A stretch of DNA of 64,000 nucleotides, taken from assembly GCF_014651615.1 (NCBI RefSeq), contig NZ_BMXF01000002.1:1-64000 (forward strand). Reading direction: 5' to 3'. Below, one piece after another: positions 26,308-35,350 of the stretch. The notes beneath the pieces were generated by a model. It was not told the DNA's origin. It ran no database searches and saw only the letters and a list, made by a program, of their open reading frames with translations. The number at the start of each line of letters is the position of its first letter. The first letter of the stretch is position 1. Position numbers and translations under genes: made by a program. The stretch is from Persicitalea jodogahamensis. GTDB taxonomy: Bacteria; Bacteroidota; Bacteroidia; Cytophagales; Spirosomataceae.

Positions 26308-26338
26308 CAAACGTAGGGAAAAATAAACTTTGTTCAAA
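26308..26338 (-). promoter_or_regulatory. Near-consensus promoter for the kinase/regulator operon
   Basis: On the minus strand, TTTG (26335-26338), a 19-base spacer and TACGTTTG (26308-26315) match both halves of the Bacteroidota vegetative promoter (TTG / TAnnTTTG). It is the best promoter match found in the window and sets the kinase start at the ATG 26273. Confidence 0.75.
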
Positions 26339-26509
26339 GAGATAGTTATCAAGCAACGATAAAGCCACTTCCGCCCAGGTACCCCGGTGGCCTTTGGAAA
26401 GGCATTGCCGAATTTCGGAAAGGGATTATCGGGGTTGGGAAAGTGGCGGTTTTTTCTGTGGAGAGGATTGGTGTTTTTTAGGAGATGTGTACAAGATGAC
26501 ATTCCCTTT

Positions 26510-28183
26510 ATGAAAAACGGCTATCTTCTTCTCTTCTTACTGTTCACGGTGACTACTAGCTACGCCCAAACCATCGAAACCGAGCCGAATGACAGTTTTG
26601 TGCAGGCTAATTTGATTCAGGATGGGGTTGTGATGCAGACTGCCATTAGCGTTGGGGGAGATATAGACTACTTCAAGATAAACATCACTAAGCCCTGTGT
26701 CATTAACGTGGCGGCGGAGAACATACCTAATGCCTTGTCACTCAGATTGAAAATGTATAACTCTGCCAATCAGCAGTTAACAGTCGATAGTGAGGGCTAT
26801 GGCGAAAATGTGTACATAGATCAACTGGTGTGCCAGCCGGGCGTTTATTATATAGCCGTCTATTCCTATTCCGGTGGCGACAAAAGCCCCACACTCTTCA
26901 ACCTCAGGGCGACCATAGACGAGTCGGATATCTACGAATGCAACAACTCCTTCACGGATGCCAAGCCGATTCAGGCCGGGGTTCCGATCCAGATCGCGCT
27001 GAATGACGAAGGCGACATAGACTACTTCAAGATAAACATCGCCAAGCCCTGCGTTCTCAATTTGGCGGCGGAGAACATCCCAAACGCCCTGTCACTCAGG
27101 CTGAGAGTTTACAACTCCGCCAATCAGTCACTTGAAGTCGAGAGTCAGGGTTACGGCCAAAATGTGTACTTGGACCAACTGGTGTGCCAACCGGGCGTCT
27201 ACTACATAGCCGTGTACTCCTATTCTGGTGGCGACAAAAGCCCCACACTCTTCAACCTCAGGGCGACCATAGACGAGTCGGACATCTACGAATGCAACAA
27301 TTCCTTCACGGACGCCAAGCCGATTCAGGCCGGGGTTCCGATCCAGCTCGCGCTGAACGACGAGGGGGACATAGACTACTTCAAGATAAACATCGCCAAG
27401 TCCTGCGTTCTCAATTTGGCGGCGGAGAACATACCCGGTACACTGTCAATCAGGCTGAAATTGTACAACTCTGCCAATCAGGAGTTGTCAGTCGAAAGCG
27501 CGAGCTATGGCAAAAACGTATACTTGGACAAACTGGTGTGCGAGCCGGGTGTCTACTATATAGCCGTGTATTCATATTCCGGGGGTGACAAGAGTGTTGC
27601 ACTTTTTAATTTAAAGGTGACAGCCAATGAATTAGACATTTACGAGTGCAACAACACCTTCGCCGATGCCAAGGACATCCCCTTAGGCCACCCCATCCAA
27701 GCAGCCCTAAACGAAGGCGAAGACGTGGATTACTTCAAGTTCACGCTGGCTTTCCAGGCTACGCTCAACGTCACTATCCCCACGCCGCCCACTTCCCTGA
27801 ATCCGAGAATTACAATCTACAACGGCTCCCAGCAGCAGGTGGGTGTGGCAACGGGTAGCGCCAATCAGACTGTCTCCATCAATAACCTGACTTTGGCACC
27901 AGGCACGTATTACGTAAAAGTGAGCCAAACCAATAATTACGTGAATGAGCTCTACACCCTGTATGTATCAGCCAACTGCATCCCCTTCACCGTCAAATCC
28001 GGTAACTGGGATGATCCCACGGTGTGGCTCTGTGGCCAGGTACCGGGCGGTGCAGACCTGGTGGTAATCCGCCATGCGGTTGTTATATCTGGAAGCTTCG
28101 CCGCTCACGCTAATCAAATTGCCTATGAGGCTGGCGGAAGCCTCACTATGGAGGCCAACAGCCAAATCCAACTCGGTAACTAA
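26510..28183 (+). CDS. Secreted protein with four tandem PPC-like repeats and a shared C-terminal module
   Basis: A 557-residue exported protein; signal peptide 1-19 with a YAQ cleavage site. Residues about 22-490 are four 118-residue repeats of the bacterial pre-peptidase C-terminal (PPC) type, each with EPND/ECNN, DIDYFKI and PGVYYIAVYSYSGGD-like blocks. Copies 1-3 are nearly identical and copies carry up to three cysteines; copy 4 is diverged. The last 67 residues (about 491-557) are a GNWDDPTVW module also found at the end of the protein at 28628. There is no catalytic domain and no obvious type IX sorting domain. The ATG at 26510 is chosen over an upstream in-frame start because the signal peptide begins there. 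A surface adhesive or scaffold role is inference. Confidence 0.85.
   Translation: MKNGYLLLFLLFTVTTSYAQTIETEPNDSFVQANLIQDGVVMQTAISVGGDIDYFKINITKPCVINVAAENIPNALSLRLKMYNSANQQLTVDSEGYGENVYIDQLVCQPGVYYIAVYSYSGGDKSPTLFNLRATIDESDIYECNNSFTDAKPIQAGVPIQIALNDEGDIDYFKINIAKPCVLNLAAENIPNALSLRLRVYNSANQSLEVESQGYGQNVYLDQLVCQPGVYYIAVYSYSGGDKSPTLFNLRATIDESDIYECNNSFTDAKPIQAGVPIQLALNDEGDIDYFKINIAKSCVLNLAAENIPGTLSIRLKLYNSANQELSVESASYGKNVYLDKLVCEPGVYYIAVYSYSGGDKSVALFNLKVTANELDIYECNNTFADAKDIPLGHPIQAALNEGEDVDYFKFTLAFQATLNVTIPTPPTSLNPRITIYNGSQQQVGVATGSANQTVSINNLTLAPGTYYVKVSQTNNYVNELYTLYVSANCIPFTVKSGNWDDPTVWLCGQVPGGADLVVIRHAVVISGSFAAHANQIAYEAGGSLTMEANSQIQLGN
26570..27960 (+). repeat. 354-bp tandem repeat array, four copies
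   Basis: The block coding for DIDYF recurs at 26663, 27017, 27371 and 27725, exactly 354 bases apart each time. The segments ending copies 1 and 2 (about 26874-27000 and 27228-27354) differ at only a handful of bases, pointing to recent duplication or gene conversion. The fourth copy is clearly older. Confidence 0.92.
27979..28183 (+). repeat. Shared C-terminal coding module, copy 1
   Basis: The last 67 or so codons of the PPC-repeat gene match, at protein and DNA level, the end of the gene at 28628 (30041-30247). Shared blocks are GNWxDPTVWLCGQVPG, DLVVIRH and LTMEANS. The module resembles a shortened G8-like surface domain; that assignment is inference. Confidence 0.85.
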
Positions 28184-28225
28184 TCGCTCCGACATTTTCT
28201 ACCCCAACTTCCAACCCTCAACCGT

Positions 28226-28597
28226 ATGAACTACCCACCCATTTCCCAGGAACCAAGCATCCACATCGGGGCGTACACCAGCGTTCCTCCCACCGAGATC
28301 GTGTTCTGCGAAGGCGACCGCAACTACACCCATGTACATTTTGCGCGGCGCCCCATGCTGACACTTTCCATTACGATGCGAATACTACACGAACGCCTGG
28401 GCGAAGCTAACTTCCTGCGAGTGAGTCGCTCGGCTCTTGTGAATAAAGCGGCTATTACAGAATTCGATAAGGAAGAGGTGGTGCTATGCAATGGTCTGGT
28501 GCTACCCATCGCGCGGCGGCGGCGGAGCCATGTGCGGAAGTCCTTGAAGGGAAAACATTTGGAAAAACAACTGCTATCCCCTGAACGCGAAAGATAA
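28226..28597 (+). CDS. Stand-alone LytTR DNA-binding protein
   Basis: A 123-residue protein made of one LytTR domain (about 20-110): PPTEIVFCEGDRNYTHVHF, FLRVSRSALVNKAAI and VLCNGLVLPIARRRR are the usual strands and basic loop. No receiver domain. It sits 42 bases after the PPC-repeat gene and 30 bases before the beta-helix gene on the same strand, so it is probably in their operon and may regulate them. Confidence 0.88.
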   Translation: MNYPPISQEPSIHIGAYTSVPPTEIVFCEGDRNYTHVHFARRPMLTLSITMRILHERLGEANFLRVSRSALVNKAAITEFDKEEVVLCNGLVLPIARRRRSHVRKSLKGKHLEKQLLSPERER

Positions 28598-28627
28598 TTT
28601 TCATTCAAACCTTAACCGCCAATAACC

Positions 28628-30247
28628 TTGAAATCTTTACTCTTATTACTCAGTTGTATCTTCTTCTACGCCAGTAGCTTTGGGCAGACTAATGTCAGCG
28701 GCGATGTTTCAGGCACTTGGACGAAGGCAAACAGTCCATACGTACTTACGGGAAATACAGCCGTACGTGCGGGACAAACTTTGAAGATAGATCCAGGGGT
28801 GGTCATTGAATTTCCCAACGCCTCTCGCTTGCAGATAGATGGTGTATTACTGGCTCAGGGTACGGCTACCGACTCAATTTACTTCCGTGGTGTATCCACA
28901 TCCTATTTCACCTTTGGTGGAGGAATCTTGCTATATTATCTTTCTACCTCGGTGTTAGATTACGTCTCGATGGACCGGATGGGGCTCCCAGTACCGTTTT
29001 CGTCGACTCCGGAACTTGCCTCTATATATGTTGGCTCTGCGTGTACCATCAAAAACTCGACCGTAAGCAACTCCACAGTGACAGGGATCTTTATACAAGA
29101 GGACGGCGACGGCTACAATCTGCCGCATTTCATCAATGACGTTCACATCCAGAACAATAGGTTTTTGGGCAACTCCATCGACGTTTCGGTTTCGCCGAAT
29201 GGCTGGGGGGAAATCTCGGAGGTTTCTAGGCTCACTATCCGAATGGGTAAAATCTTAAAAAATTCCACTTGGCCCTCCCGTGGCCCCAATGCTTACTACG
29301 AAATATTTGGGAATATTGAAATTCCCCAAGGTATAATCCTAACCATTGAACCGGGAGTAAGCATTGAGTCTCAATCTGATGAAGTTGCTTCGTTACGGGT
29401 TTACGGCACACTACTTGCACGGGGTACCGCCACCGATTCAATCCATTTCAGAGGTGCTACTAGACTTTCTACCCGTTATTCTAATTTCCGCTCAAGTTGG
29501 AGAATTTTTATTGACTCGGGAAATACGGCCTCGATGCTGGAGTACATCTCTGTGGATCAAATGGGCTTTCCCGATCCGAATCCGCATTTTGATCCCGGTA
29601 ATGCCGCCATCTATATCGGTGGGGCGTGCACTTTTAAGAATTCGACTGTGCGCAACTCAATTCAGACGGGAATCCACGCTACAGCTCCTACTGTTTCCTT
29701 CTCCAATTTAAACGTCTCCAATTCTACAGGTCTTGGGTTCGTATACGACTACGAAGGTGACGGTAGTCCGGTAATTACGACATCCAACTTTGTCAATAAC
29801 AAAAAGGGAGGAATTCAAATTTATCACGGACATCCCACATTTTCCAATTGTGGGATCTACGGAAATACCGACTTCGGAATCAACAACATTAGTAATGTCG
29901 CAACCGACACCGTCGATGCCCGCAACTGTTACTGGGGTACGCCCACCGGACCCAACCATCCTACGCTCAATCCATCGGGTACTGGAAACAGGGTTTCTGA
30001 CAAAGTACTTTTCAATCCCTGGTCTCAAACGCCTGGCAACTGCTTGCCCGTCACTATCAAGGCCGGCAACTGGAACGATCCCACCGTGTGGCTTTGCGGG
30101 CAGGTGCCGGGCAGTACCGACCTTGTAGTCATAAGGCATGTCGTAGCGCTCCCCGGCAACTTCACTGCCCACGCTAAACAGGTTGCCTACGAAGTTGGAG
30201 GACGCCTCACTATGGAGGCCAACAGCCACATCCAAATTGGCAATTGA
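28628..30247 (+). CDS. Secreted parallel beta-helix protein with the shared C-terminal module
   Basis: A 539-residue exported protein. Translation starts at TTG 28628, since the signal peptide MKSLLLLLSCIFFYASSFGQ begins exactly there. Two similar halves each have PGVxIE...LLAQ/RGTATDSIxFRG and a GSACTIKNSTV/GGACTFKNSTV block, so the region was duplicated internally; the rest is right-handed beta-helix with a CYWGTPTGP turn. Residues about 471-539 repeat the GNWxDPTVWLCGQVPG module of the neighbour. No catalytic residues or sorting signal are evident. Confidence 0.82.
   Translation: MKSLLLLLSCIFFYASSFGQTNVSGDVSGTWTKANSPYVLTGNTAVRAGQTLKIDPGVVIEFPNASRLQIDGVLLAQGTATDSIYFRGVSTSYFTFGGGILLYYLSTSVLDYVSMDRMGLPVPFSSTPELASIYVGSACTIKNSTVSNSTVTGIFIQEDGDGYNLPHFINDVHIQNNRFLGNSIDVSVSPNGWGEISEVSRLTIRMGKILKNSTWPSRGPNAYYEIFGNIEIPQGIILTIEPGVSIESQSDEVASLRVYGTLLARGTATDSIHFRGATRLSTRYSNFRSSWRIFIDSGNTASMLEYISVDQMGFPDPNPHFDPGNAAIYIGGACTFKNSTVRNSIQTGIHATAPTVSFSNLNVSNSTGLGFVYDYEGDGSPVITTSNFVNNKKGGIQIYHGHPTFSNCGIYGNTDFGINNISNVATDTVDARNCYWGTPTGPNHPTLNPSGTGNRVSDKVLFNPWSQTPGNCLPVTIKAGNWNDPTVWLCGQVPGSTDLVVIRHVVALPGNFTAHAKQVAYEVGGRLTMEANSHIQIGN
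30041..30247 (+). repeat. Shared C-terminal coding module, copy 2
   Basis: Second copy of the module described at 27979-28183, at the end of the beta-helix gene. Both copies end a residue or two after the LTMEANSxIQxGN block. Confidence 0.85.
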
Positions 30248-30643
30248 TCGCTATTATTCGTGGTATTCCTCACGCTTGAACCTTTATCATTTGGCGTATT
30301 AGGTTGGTTGATCTAGAGGACTAATGAGCCTATTTTCGACTTTGTAAGTGATAGCCTTTCTTGAGCCGTATTAACCGCTGCTCGTCTCAGACGGACAACG
30401 AACCATGTTTAAGAGGGGGTAAAGACAGTCAGACAAGTAACTGATTAGATGGAGGTCTTCTGCTATGCGCCAAGCAGCTCTGCTTTTACTAAACTTTGGC
30501 TGTAGCATTTTCAATTTTAAAAGTTATCATCCCACTTAGCCGTAGTCTCCCCCCCCCCTCCCCGCAATTAAATTTCCCCAAAAACCAAATATTCCGTCCC
30601 TCCCTGTCTTTTGTCAGTATTCTTTCCATTCCTGAAAAAATAC
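30248..30643. other. Intergenic region with a poly-C tract, about 395 bp
   Basis: No supported gene or RNA. The notable feature is a run of ten C at 30549-30558, followed by T and four more C, about 86 bases upstream of the SGNH hydrolase ATG. A TAAACTTTG stretch near 30488 resembles the -7 element but has one extra base. Confidence 0.6.
30549..30558 (+). repeat. Homopolymer tract C10
   Basis: Ten consecutive C in an otherwise AT-rich leader upstream of the SGNH hydrolase gene. Such tracts are slippage-prone; an effect on expression is only a possibility. Confidence 0.9.
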
Positions 30644-31873
30644 ATGAACAGAAAACGGGTTGCTTGGCGATACGGAATTTGGGTTTTCCTGATGATGCTG
30701 GGTACATTTTCAGTAGCCCAAACTACCACCTCAATTACTTCCAAAACCACGGCCCAGCCCCTTATCCTCCAAGACGGTGACCGGGTAGTTTTCCTGGGCA
30801 ATTCCCTGCTTGAAAACGATGTACTGCACGGCTATCTCGAACTGGCTTTGACCACCCGTTTTCCTGACCGTAACGTCACGTTCCGAAATATTGGCTGGTC
30901 GGGCGATAATGTTTTTGGTGATGCCCGTAGTTACTTCACCAATCCGCCTACGCCTTATGAACTACTGATGAAGCAAATCACGGAAGCTAAGCCGACGGTA
31001 GTTTTTGTGGCTTACGGCGGGGTAGAGGCTCAGGAGGGCGAAGCGGGTGTGTCTCGCTTTACCGACGGATTAAATAAACTACTGGACAAAATCGAAGAAC
31101 TGAGCGCGAAAGCGGTGCTGCTGTCGCCCATTCCGGTACTTTCATCCATCGACGCCGCACCGCGCAATGCAAATCTGCAACGCTACGCCACGGTCATTGC
31201 GAGTACGGCGGCGGCGCGCGACGCGCGATACGTGGATATTTTTAATCCGATGCAGGAAGCTAAATCCAAAGGGGCTATCACTGACAATGACATTCACCTG
31301 AACGAAGCCGGATACTACCACTTGGCGATGGCGTTGGAAAAGGGGTTAGGATGGCCGGCCCGAAATGAGGTAGTTGCGATTGATTATGCCCAACGAAGTA
31401 CCTCCTCGCCCAACGCCAAAATACGGTCGGCCAAACAAAAGACGGATACGTTGAAATTCACGCTGGATGAAAAGTACCTACCCTTACCTATCCCAAAAGA
31501 AAGTACCGTTGAATTAGCCCAGGCACTCCGCATTGCGGGGTTGAAGAAAGGCTACTACACCCTCACCGCTGAGGGTACTTTGGTTGCGGTGGCATCGGCT
31601 AGCCAATGGGCTAAGGGCGTGAACATTACCCAGGGGCCGTCGTTTACACAGGCCAACCAGTTGCGCGATCTGATTCGGAAGAAGAACGAAATATTTTTCC
31701 ACCAGTATCGTCCCCACAACCGCACGTACATAGTAGGGTTTCGTTCCTACGAACAGGGACGCCACGCCGAAGGTCTGAAAGAGCTGGGGCTGATCGTCAC
31801 CTGGCTGGAAGGGCAAATTTCGCTTCATCGGATGCCGACGCCACAAACCTACGAGCTTACTCCCCTGAAATAA
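30644..31873 (+). CDS. SGNH/GDSL-type hydrolase, exported
   Basis: A 409-residue exported hydrolase. From the ATG at 30644 the signal peptide ends near residue 26 (SVAQ). SGNH blocks are visible: GNSLLEND (block I Ser), IGWSGDN (block II Gly), VAYGGVE (block III region) and the final DIHLNEAGYYHLA with the catalytic His. The last 150 residues are a non-catalytic extension. Its stop is two bases before the PVC-type haem protein gene, so both form an operon, a pairing suggesting shared work on a complex polymer or ester. The substrate is unknown. Confidence 0.85.
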   Translation: MNRKRVAWRYGIWVFLMMLGTFSVAQTTTSITSKTTAQPLILQDGDRVVFLGNSLLENDVLHGYLELALTTRFPDRNVTFRNIGWSGDNVFGDARSYFTNPPTPYELLMKQITEAKPTVVFVAYGGVEAQEGEAGVSRFTDGLNKLLDKIEELSAKAVLLSPIPVLSSIDAAPRNANLQRYATVIASTAAARDARYVDIFNPMQEAKSKGAITDNDIHLNEAGYYHLAMALEKGLGWPARNEVVAIDYAQRSTSSPNAKIRSAKQKTDTLKFTLDEKYLPLPIPKESTVELAQALRIAGLKKGYYTLTAEGTLVAVASASQWAKGVNITQGPSFTQANQLRDLIRKKNEIFFHQYRPHNRTYIVGFRSYEQGRHAEGLKELGLIVTWLEGQISLHRMPTPQTYELTPLK

Positions 31874-31875
31874 CA

Positions 31876-34800
31876 ATGAAAAATAGTTCGATACAAATGC
31901 GTAAAATTATTCTTCTCCCCTTAGTACTGCTCCTCATGGCCTTGGTCATGCCGGCAATCCCTGACTTTGGCCCCGGCGACAATCCCGCGGATGAACTGGC
32001 CTCGTTCAAAATCCAGGACGGGTTTGAAGTAACGCTCTTTGCGGCCGAGCCGATGCTCATCAATCCCGTGCAGATGAACTGGGACGCCGACGGACGGCTG
32101 TGGGTGATCAGCAGCACGGCCTATCCGCACGTCAAGACGGGTGAGGAAGCCAACGACAAGATTTATGTACTGGAAGATACCGATGGCGACGGCAAGGCTG
32201 ATAAATCCACCATTTTTGCCGAAGGCCTGATGACGCCCACGGGAATTCTACCGGGCGACGGTGGGGTATACGTCGCTAACTCCACCGAAATCCTACACTT
32301 TATGGATACCGATGGGGACGGGAAGGCGGATAAAAAGCGCCGCATCCTGACGGGCTTCGGCGTGGCCGATACCCACCACCTCATTCATACCTTTCGCTGG
32401 GGGCCGGAGGGTTCGATGTATTTTAATCAGGCAATTTACATTTACAGTCACGTCGAAACGCCCTCCGGCGTCAAGCGGCTGGAAGGCGGCGGCGCGTGGC
32501 GGCTCCGCACCGAAAGCCTTGAACTTGACGTCTACGCGCGGGGCCTCATCAATCCCTGGGGTTTGCAGTTTGACCGTTGGGGGCAGTCTTTCATGACCGA
32601 CGGAGCCGGTGGCGAGGGAATCAACTACGCCTTTCCGGGTGCTACCTTCGTGACCGCGCCGGGGGCCGAGCGCATCGTCCGGGGTCTGAATCCGGGTCAA
32701 CCCAAACATAGCGGGCTGGAGGTAGTTTCGGGGCGACACCTGCCCGAATCCTGGCAGGGTAGTTTGATTACCAACGACTTCCGGGCTAACCGCATCAACC
32801 GTTTTCAACTCACGGAACAAGGGAGCGGCTACGCTTCGAGGCAGGTCGAGGATTTGCTCTGGACTGACGACGTGGCTTTCCGGCCAGTGGACATCAACGT
32901 CGGACCGGATGGCGCGATTTACGTCGCCGACTGGTACAATCCCATTATTCAGCACGGTGAGGTGGATTTTTATGACCCGCGCCGCGACCACGAACACGGC
33001 CGCATCTGGCGCATCACGGCCAAAGATCGGCCTTTGGTCAAAAAGCCGAACCTGACCAATGCAGCCACGGCCGAACTCCTCGACGCTCTCAAACTACCTG
33101 AAGAATGGACACGACTTCAGGCCAAGCAGACTTTGAAGATGCGGGGTGGCGGCGAGGTGCTTCCCGCCCTGAAAAAGTGGATTGCCAATCTTGACAAAAA
33201 CGGTCCCGACTACGAACACCAGCTGTTGGAAGCCCTTTGGCTCCACCAGACGTTGAACGTGGTCAACGAGTCGCTTTTTTTGCAGCTTACTAACGCCCAA
33301 AATCCGCACGCGCGGGCGGCGGCGTTGCGGGCTTTACAGCTCTGGTCGGATGAAATCAGCAACCTTCCGGCGGTTTTGGAGAAAGCCGTCAAAGACCCTC
33401 ACCCGCAGGTGCGGTTGGAGGCGGTGATCGCCCTGCGAAAACTGAATACCGCCGAGGCCGCCCGCACGGCACTGACCGCGCTGGAACAGCCGATGGATGA
33501 GTTTCTGGACTTCGCCCTTTGGCAAACTACCCGCGACCTGGAACCGCTCTGGACCAAACGGCTAAAAATGGAACCGGACTTTTTCGGTGCGCCTTTGAAG
33601 ACGGTTTATGCCCTGAAATCAGTCAGCAACCGGGATGCCATAGCGCAACTGGTGCAGCTTTATGAAAAAAATCAAATTCCCGAAGCCTACCATACGGATG
33701 TACTCGGTTCTCTGGCCCGCTATGGTACTTCGGCGGATTTGAGTACGGTCTTTAATGCTGCGCTTATAGCCAGGAATAATCAACGGATAGCAGCGCAGCT
33801 TGCCGCTCTGGAAGACGCCGCCCGCCAGCGGCAGGTTAAGCCAGCGGGCGATTTGAACCGGCTGAGTACTCTTGTTGAAAATGCCGATGACGCCGTAGCC
33901 ACCAGCGCCATCCGGCTCATGGGCTTCTGGCAGCTTTCCGGGATGCAGAACCGTCTGGTTGATCTGGCGAAAAATGGCGACAAAGCCCGGCAGGAAGCGG
34001 CCCTCACCGCTCTGGCCGCGCAGGATAAACAGGCCGCTGAAAAGATTTTTGCCGAGCTGGCCTCTGGTCAGAATAAGGCGGACTTACGGCTTTTGGCTGC
34101 CGCCCGGCTGGTACCTTTGAATCCCGCCGAAGCGGCTCGCATTGGGGCTGATCTTTTGCGGACGCTCCCGAAAGAGACTGACGTTTCAGAGCTTCTCACG
34201 GCTTTCCTGAAAAACAAAGAGGCCAGGACTTCGCTGGCGGAGACGATTTTAAACAAAAAAATTCCCGAAGACCGCGCCTTGGTCGGTCGGCAGCTGGTGC
34301 AGACGCAACTACCCTCCAATCGTCAAAATGACGAAGATATAAAGCTGCTCAAACAGGCTTTGGAGGCATCGGGCGGCAAACTACCTCCCGAAAGGATGCC
34401 GCAGCAACTCACCGACCTGGAAATCATCGCCGTGGCCCGGGAAATCAAGCGCTCCTCCGATCCCGAAGCGGGCGAGGCGATTTACCGGAAATCCAGCTGC
34501 GGTACCTGCCACGCCATTGGTGGCGCGGGCGGGCTGATCGGCCCTGACCTGAGTAGTTTGGGTACCAGCTCACCCGTCGAGACGATCGTCCGCTCTATTT
34601 TGTATCCCACGGCTTCGATCAAGGAAGGATACGAGCTGCAGCGTTTTGCCAGGAAGGACAGCAGCGAAGTAATGGGTTATCTGGTTAGCAATGGCAACAC
34701 CGAAATCGTCATGCGCGACGTGACAGGCCTGGAAGTTTCTATTCCCAAAAGCCAGATTCAAACCATCGAGAAAATTCCCGGCTCGCTCATGCCCGCCGGA

Positions 34801-35340
34801 CTGACGGCCAGCCTGGAAAAAGAAGAGTTCGACAATCTGGTAGGTTTTCTTTCCAAATTGGGCCAATCGGGCGATTTTCGTGTTCCCAACAAGCGTTTTG
34901 TACGCCGCTGGGAAACAGCTTCTGGTTCAACGGATTTGGCCAAAAAAATGGGCAGAGAGGGTTTGGCAGCGCTTACAAAAACTACGGCCAGTACTACTTT
35001 TCAACCTGTTTACAGCCAGGTTTCCGGGGGACTTCCGTTAGACGAACTACCCGTTATTGAAGCGGGGCAGAAGCATTATAGCGTGGCACGATTTGAAGTG
35101 GAAGTTCTAACGCCGGGCAATGTATCGCTGGGGCTTAACAGCAGCGCTGGCGTGACCGCCTGGGCTGACCAGAAGCCTGTTCTTTGGGCCGACGAGGGAT
35201 TGGTAGCTAACCTGCCGAAGGGCGTCCACACGATCATGCTGGCCATCGACCGGAAACTTTTTAAAGAAAGGGCCGTGCGGGTACAGCTGCTGGACGGAAA
35301 GGCCGGAGCGGCGCAGACGCGATTAAGAATGGGGAGGTAG
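31876..35340 (+). CDS. PVC-type haem-binding protein: propeller, HEAT repeats and cytochrome c domain
   Basis: A 1154-residue exported protein. After a signal or anchor segment (about 8-28), an N-terminal membrane-bound-dehydrogenase-type beta-propeller covers about 45-390, with two DTDGDGKAD calcium-type loops. A HEAT-like helical array follows (about 400-840). A cytochrome c module has the haem motif CGTCH (Cys875, Cys878, His879), and a C-terminal beta domain follows. This layout matches the family named for Planctomycetes/Verrucomicrobia, also common in Bacteroidota. It probably passes electrons from substrate oxidation in the periplasm. Substrate and acceptor are unknown. Confidence 0.9.
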   Translation: MKNSSIQMRKIILLPLVLLLMALVMPAIPDFGPGDNPADELASFKIQDGFEVTLFAAEPMLINPVQMNWDADGRLWVISSTAYPHVKTGEEANDKIYVLEDTDGDGKADKSTIFAEGLMTPTGILPGDGGVYVANSTEILHFMDTDGDGKADKKRRILTGFGVADTHHLIHTFRWGPEGSMYFNQAIYIYSHVETPSGVKRLEGGGAWRLRTESLELDVYARGLINPWGLQFDRWGQSFMTDGAGGEGINYAFPGATFVTAPGAERIVRGLNPGQPKHSGLEVVSGRHLPESWQGSLITNDFRANRINRFQLTEQGSGYASRQVEDLLWTDDVAFRPVDINVGPDGAIYVADWYNPIIQHGEVDFYDPRRDHEHGRIWRITAKDRPLVKKPNLTNAATAELLDALKLPEEWTRLQAKQTLKMRGGGEVLPALKKWIANLDKNGPDYEHQLLEALWLHQTLNVVNESLFLQLTNAQNPHARAAALRALQLWSDEISNLPAVLEKAVKDPHPQVRLEAVIALRKLNTAEAARTALTALEQPMDEFLDFALWQTTRDLEPLWTKRLKMEPDFFGAPLKTVYALKSVSNRDAIAQLVQLYEKNQIPEAYHTDVLGSLARYGTSADLSTVFNAALIARNNQRIAAQLAALEDAARQRQVKPAGDLNRLSTLVENADDAVATSAIRLMGFWQLSGMQNRLVDLAKNGDKARQEAALTALAAQDKQAAEKIFAELASGQNKADLRLLAAARLVPLNPAEAARIGADLLRTLPKETDVSELLTAFLKNKEARTSLAETILNKKIPEDRALVGRQLVQTQLPSNRQNDEDIKLLKQALEASGGKLPPERMPQQLTDLEIIAVAREIKRSSDPEAGEAIYRKSSCGTCHAIGGAGGLIGPDLSSLGTSSPVETIVRSILYPTASIKEGYELQRFARKDSSEVMGYLVSNGNTEIVMRDVTGLEVSIPKSQIQTIEKIPGSLMPAGLTASLEKEEFDNLVGFLSKLGQSGDFRVPNKRFVRRWETASGSTDLAKKMGREGLAALTKTTASTTFQPVYSQVSGGLPLDELPVIEAGQKHYSVARFEVEVLTPGNVSLGLNSSAGVTAWADQKPVLWADEGLVANLPKGVHTIMLAIDRKLFKERAVRVQLLDGKAGAAQTRLRMGR

Positions 35341-35350
35341 TTACAAGGCT

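Noticed and set aside
26570-27960. Regularly spaced repeats considered as a CRISPR array
   Set aside because: The 354-base period is coding throughout and matches protein repeats of 118 residues; there are no short repeats with unique spacers.
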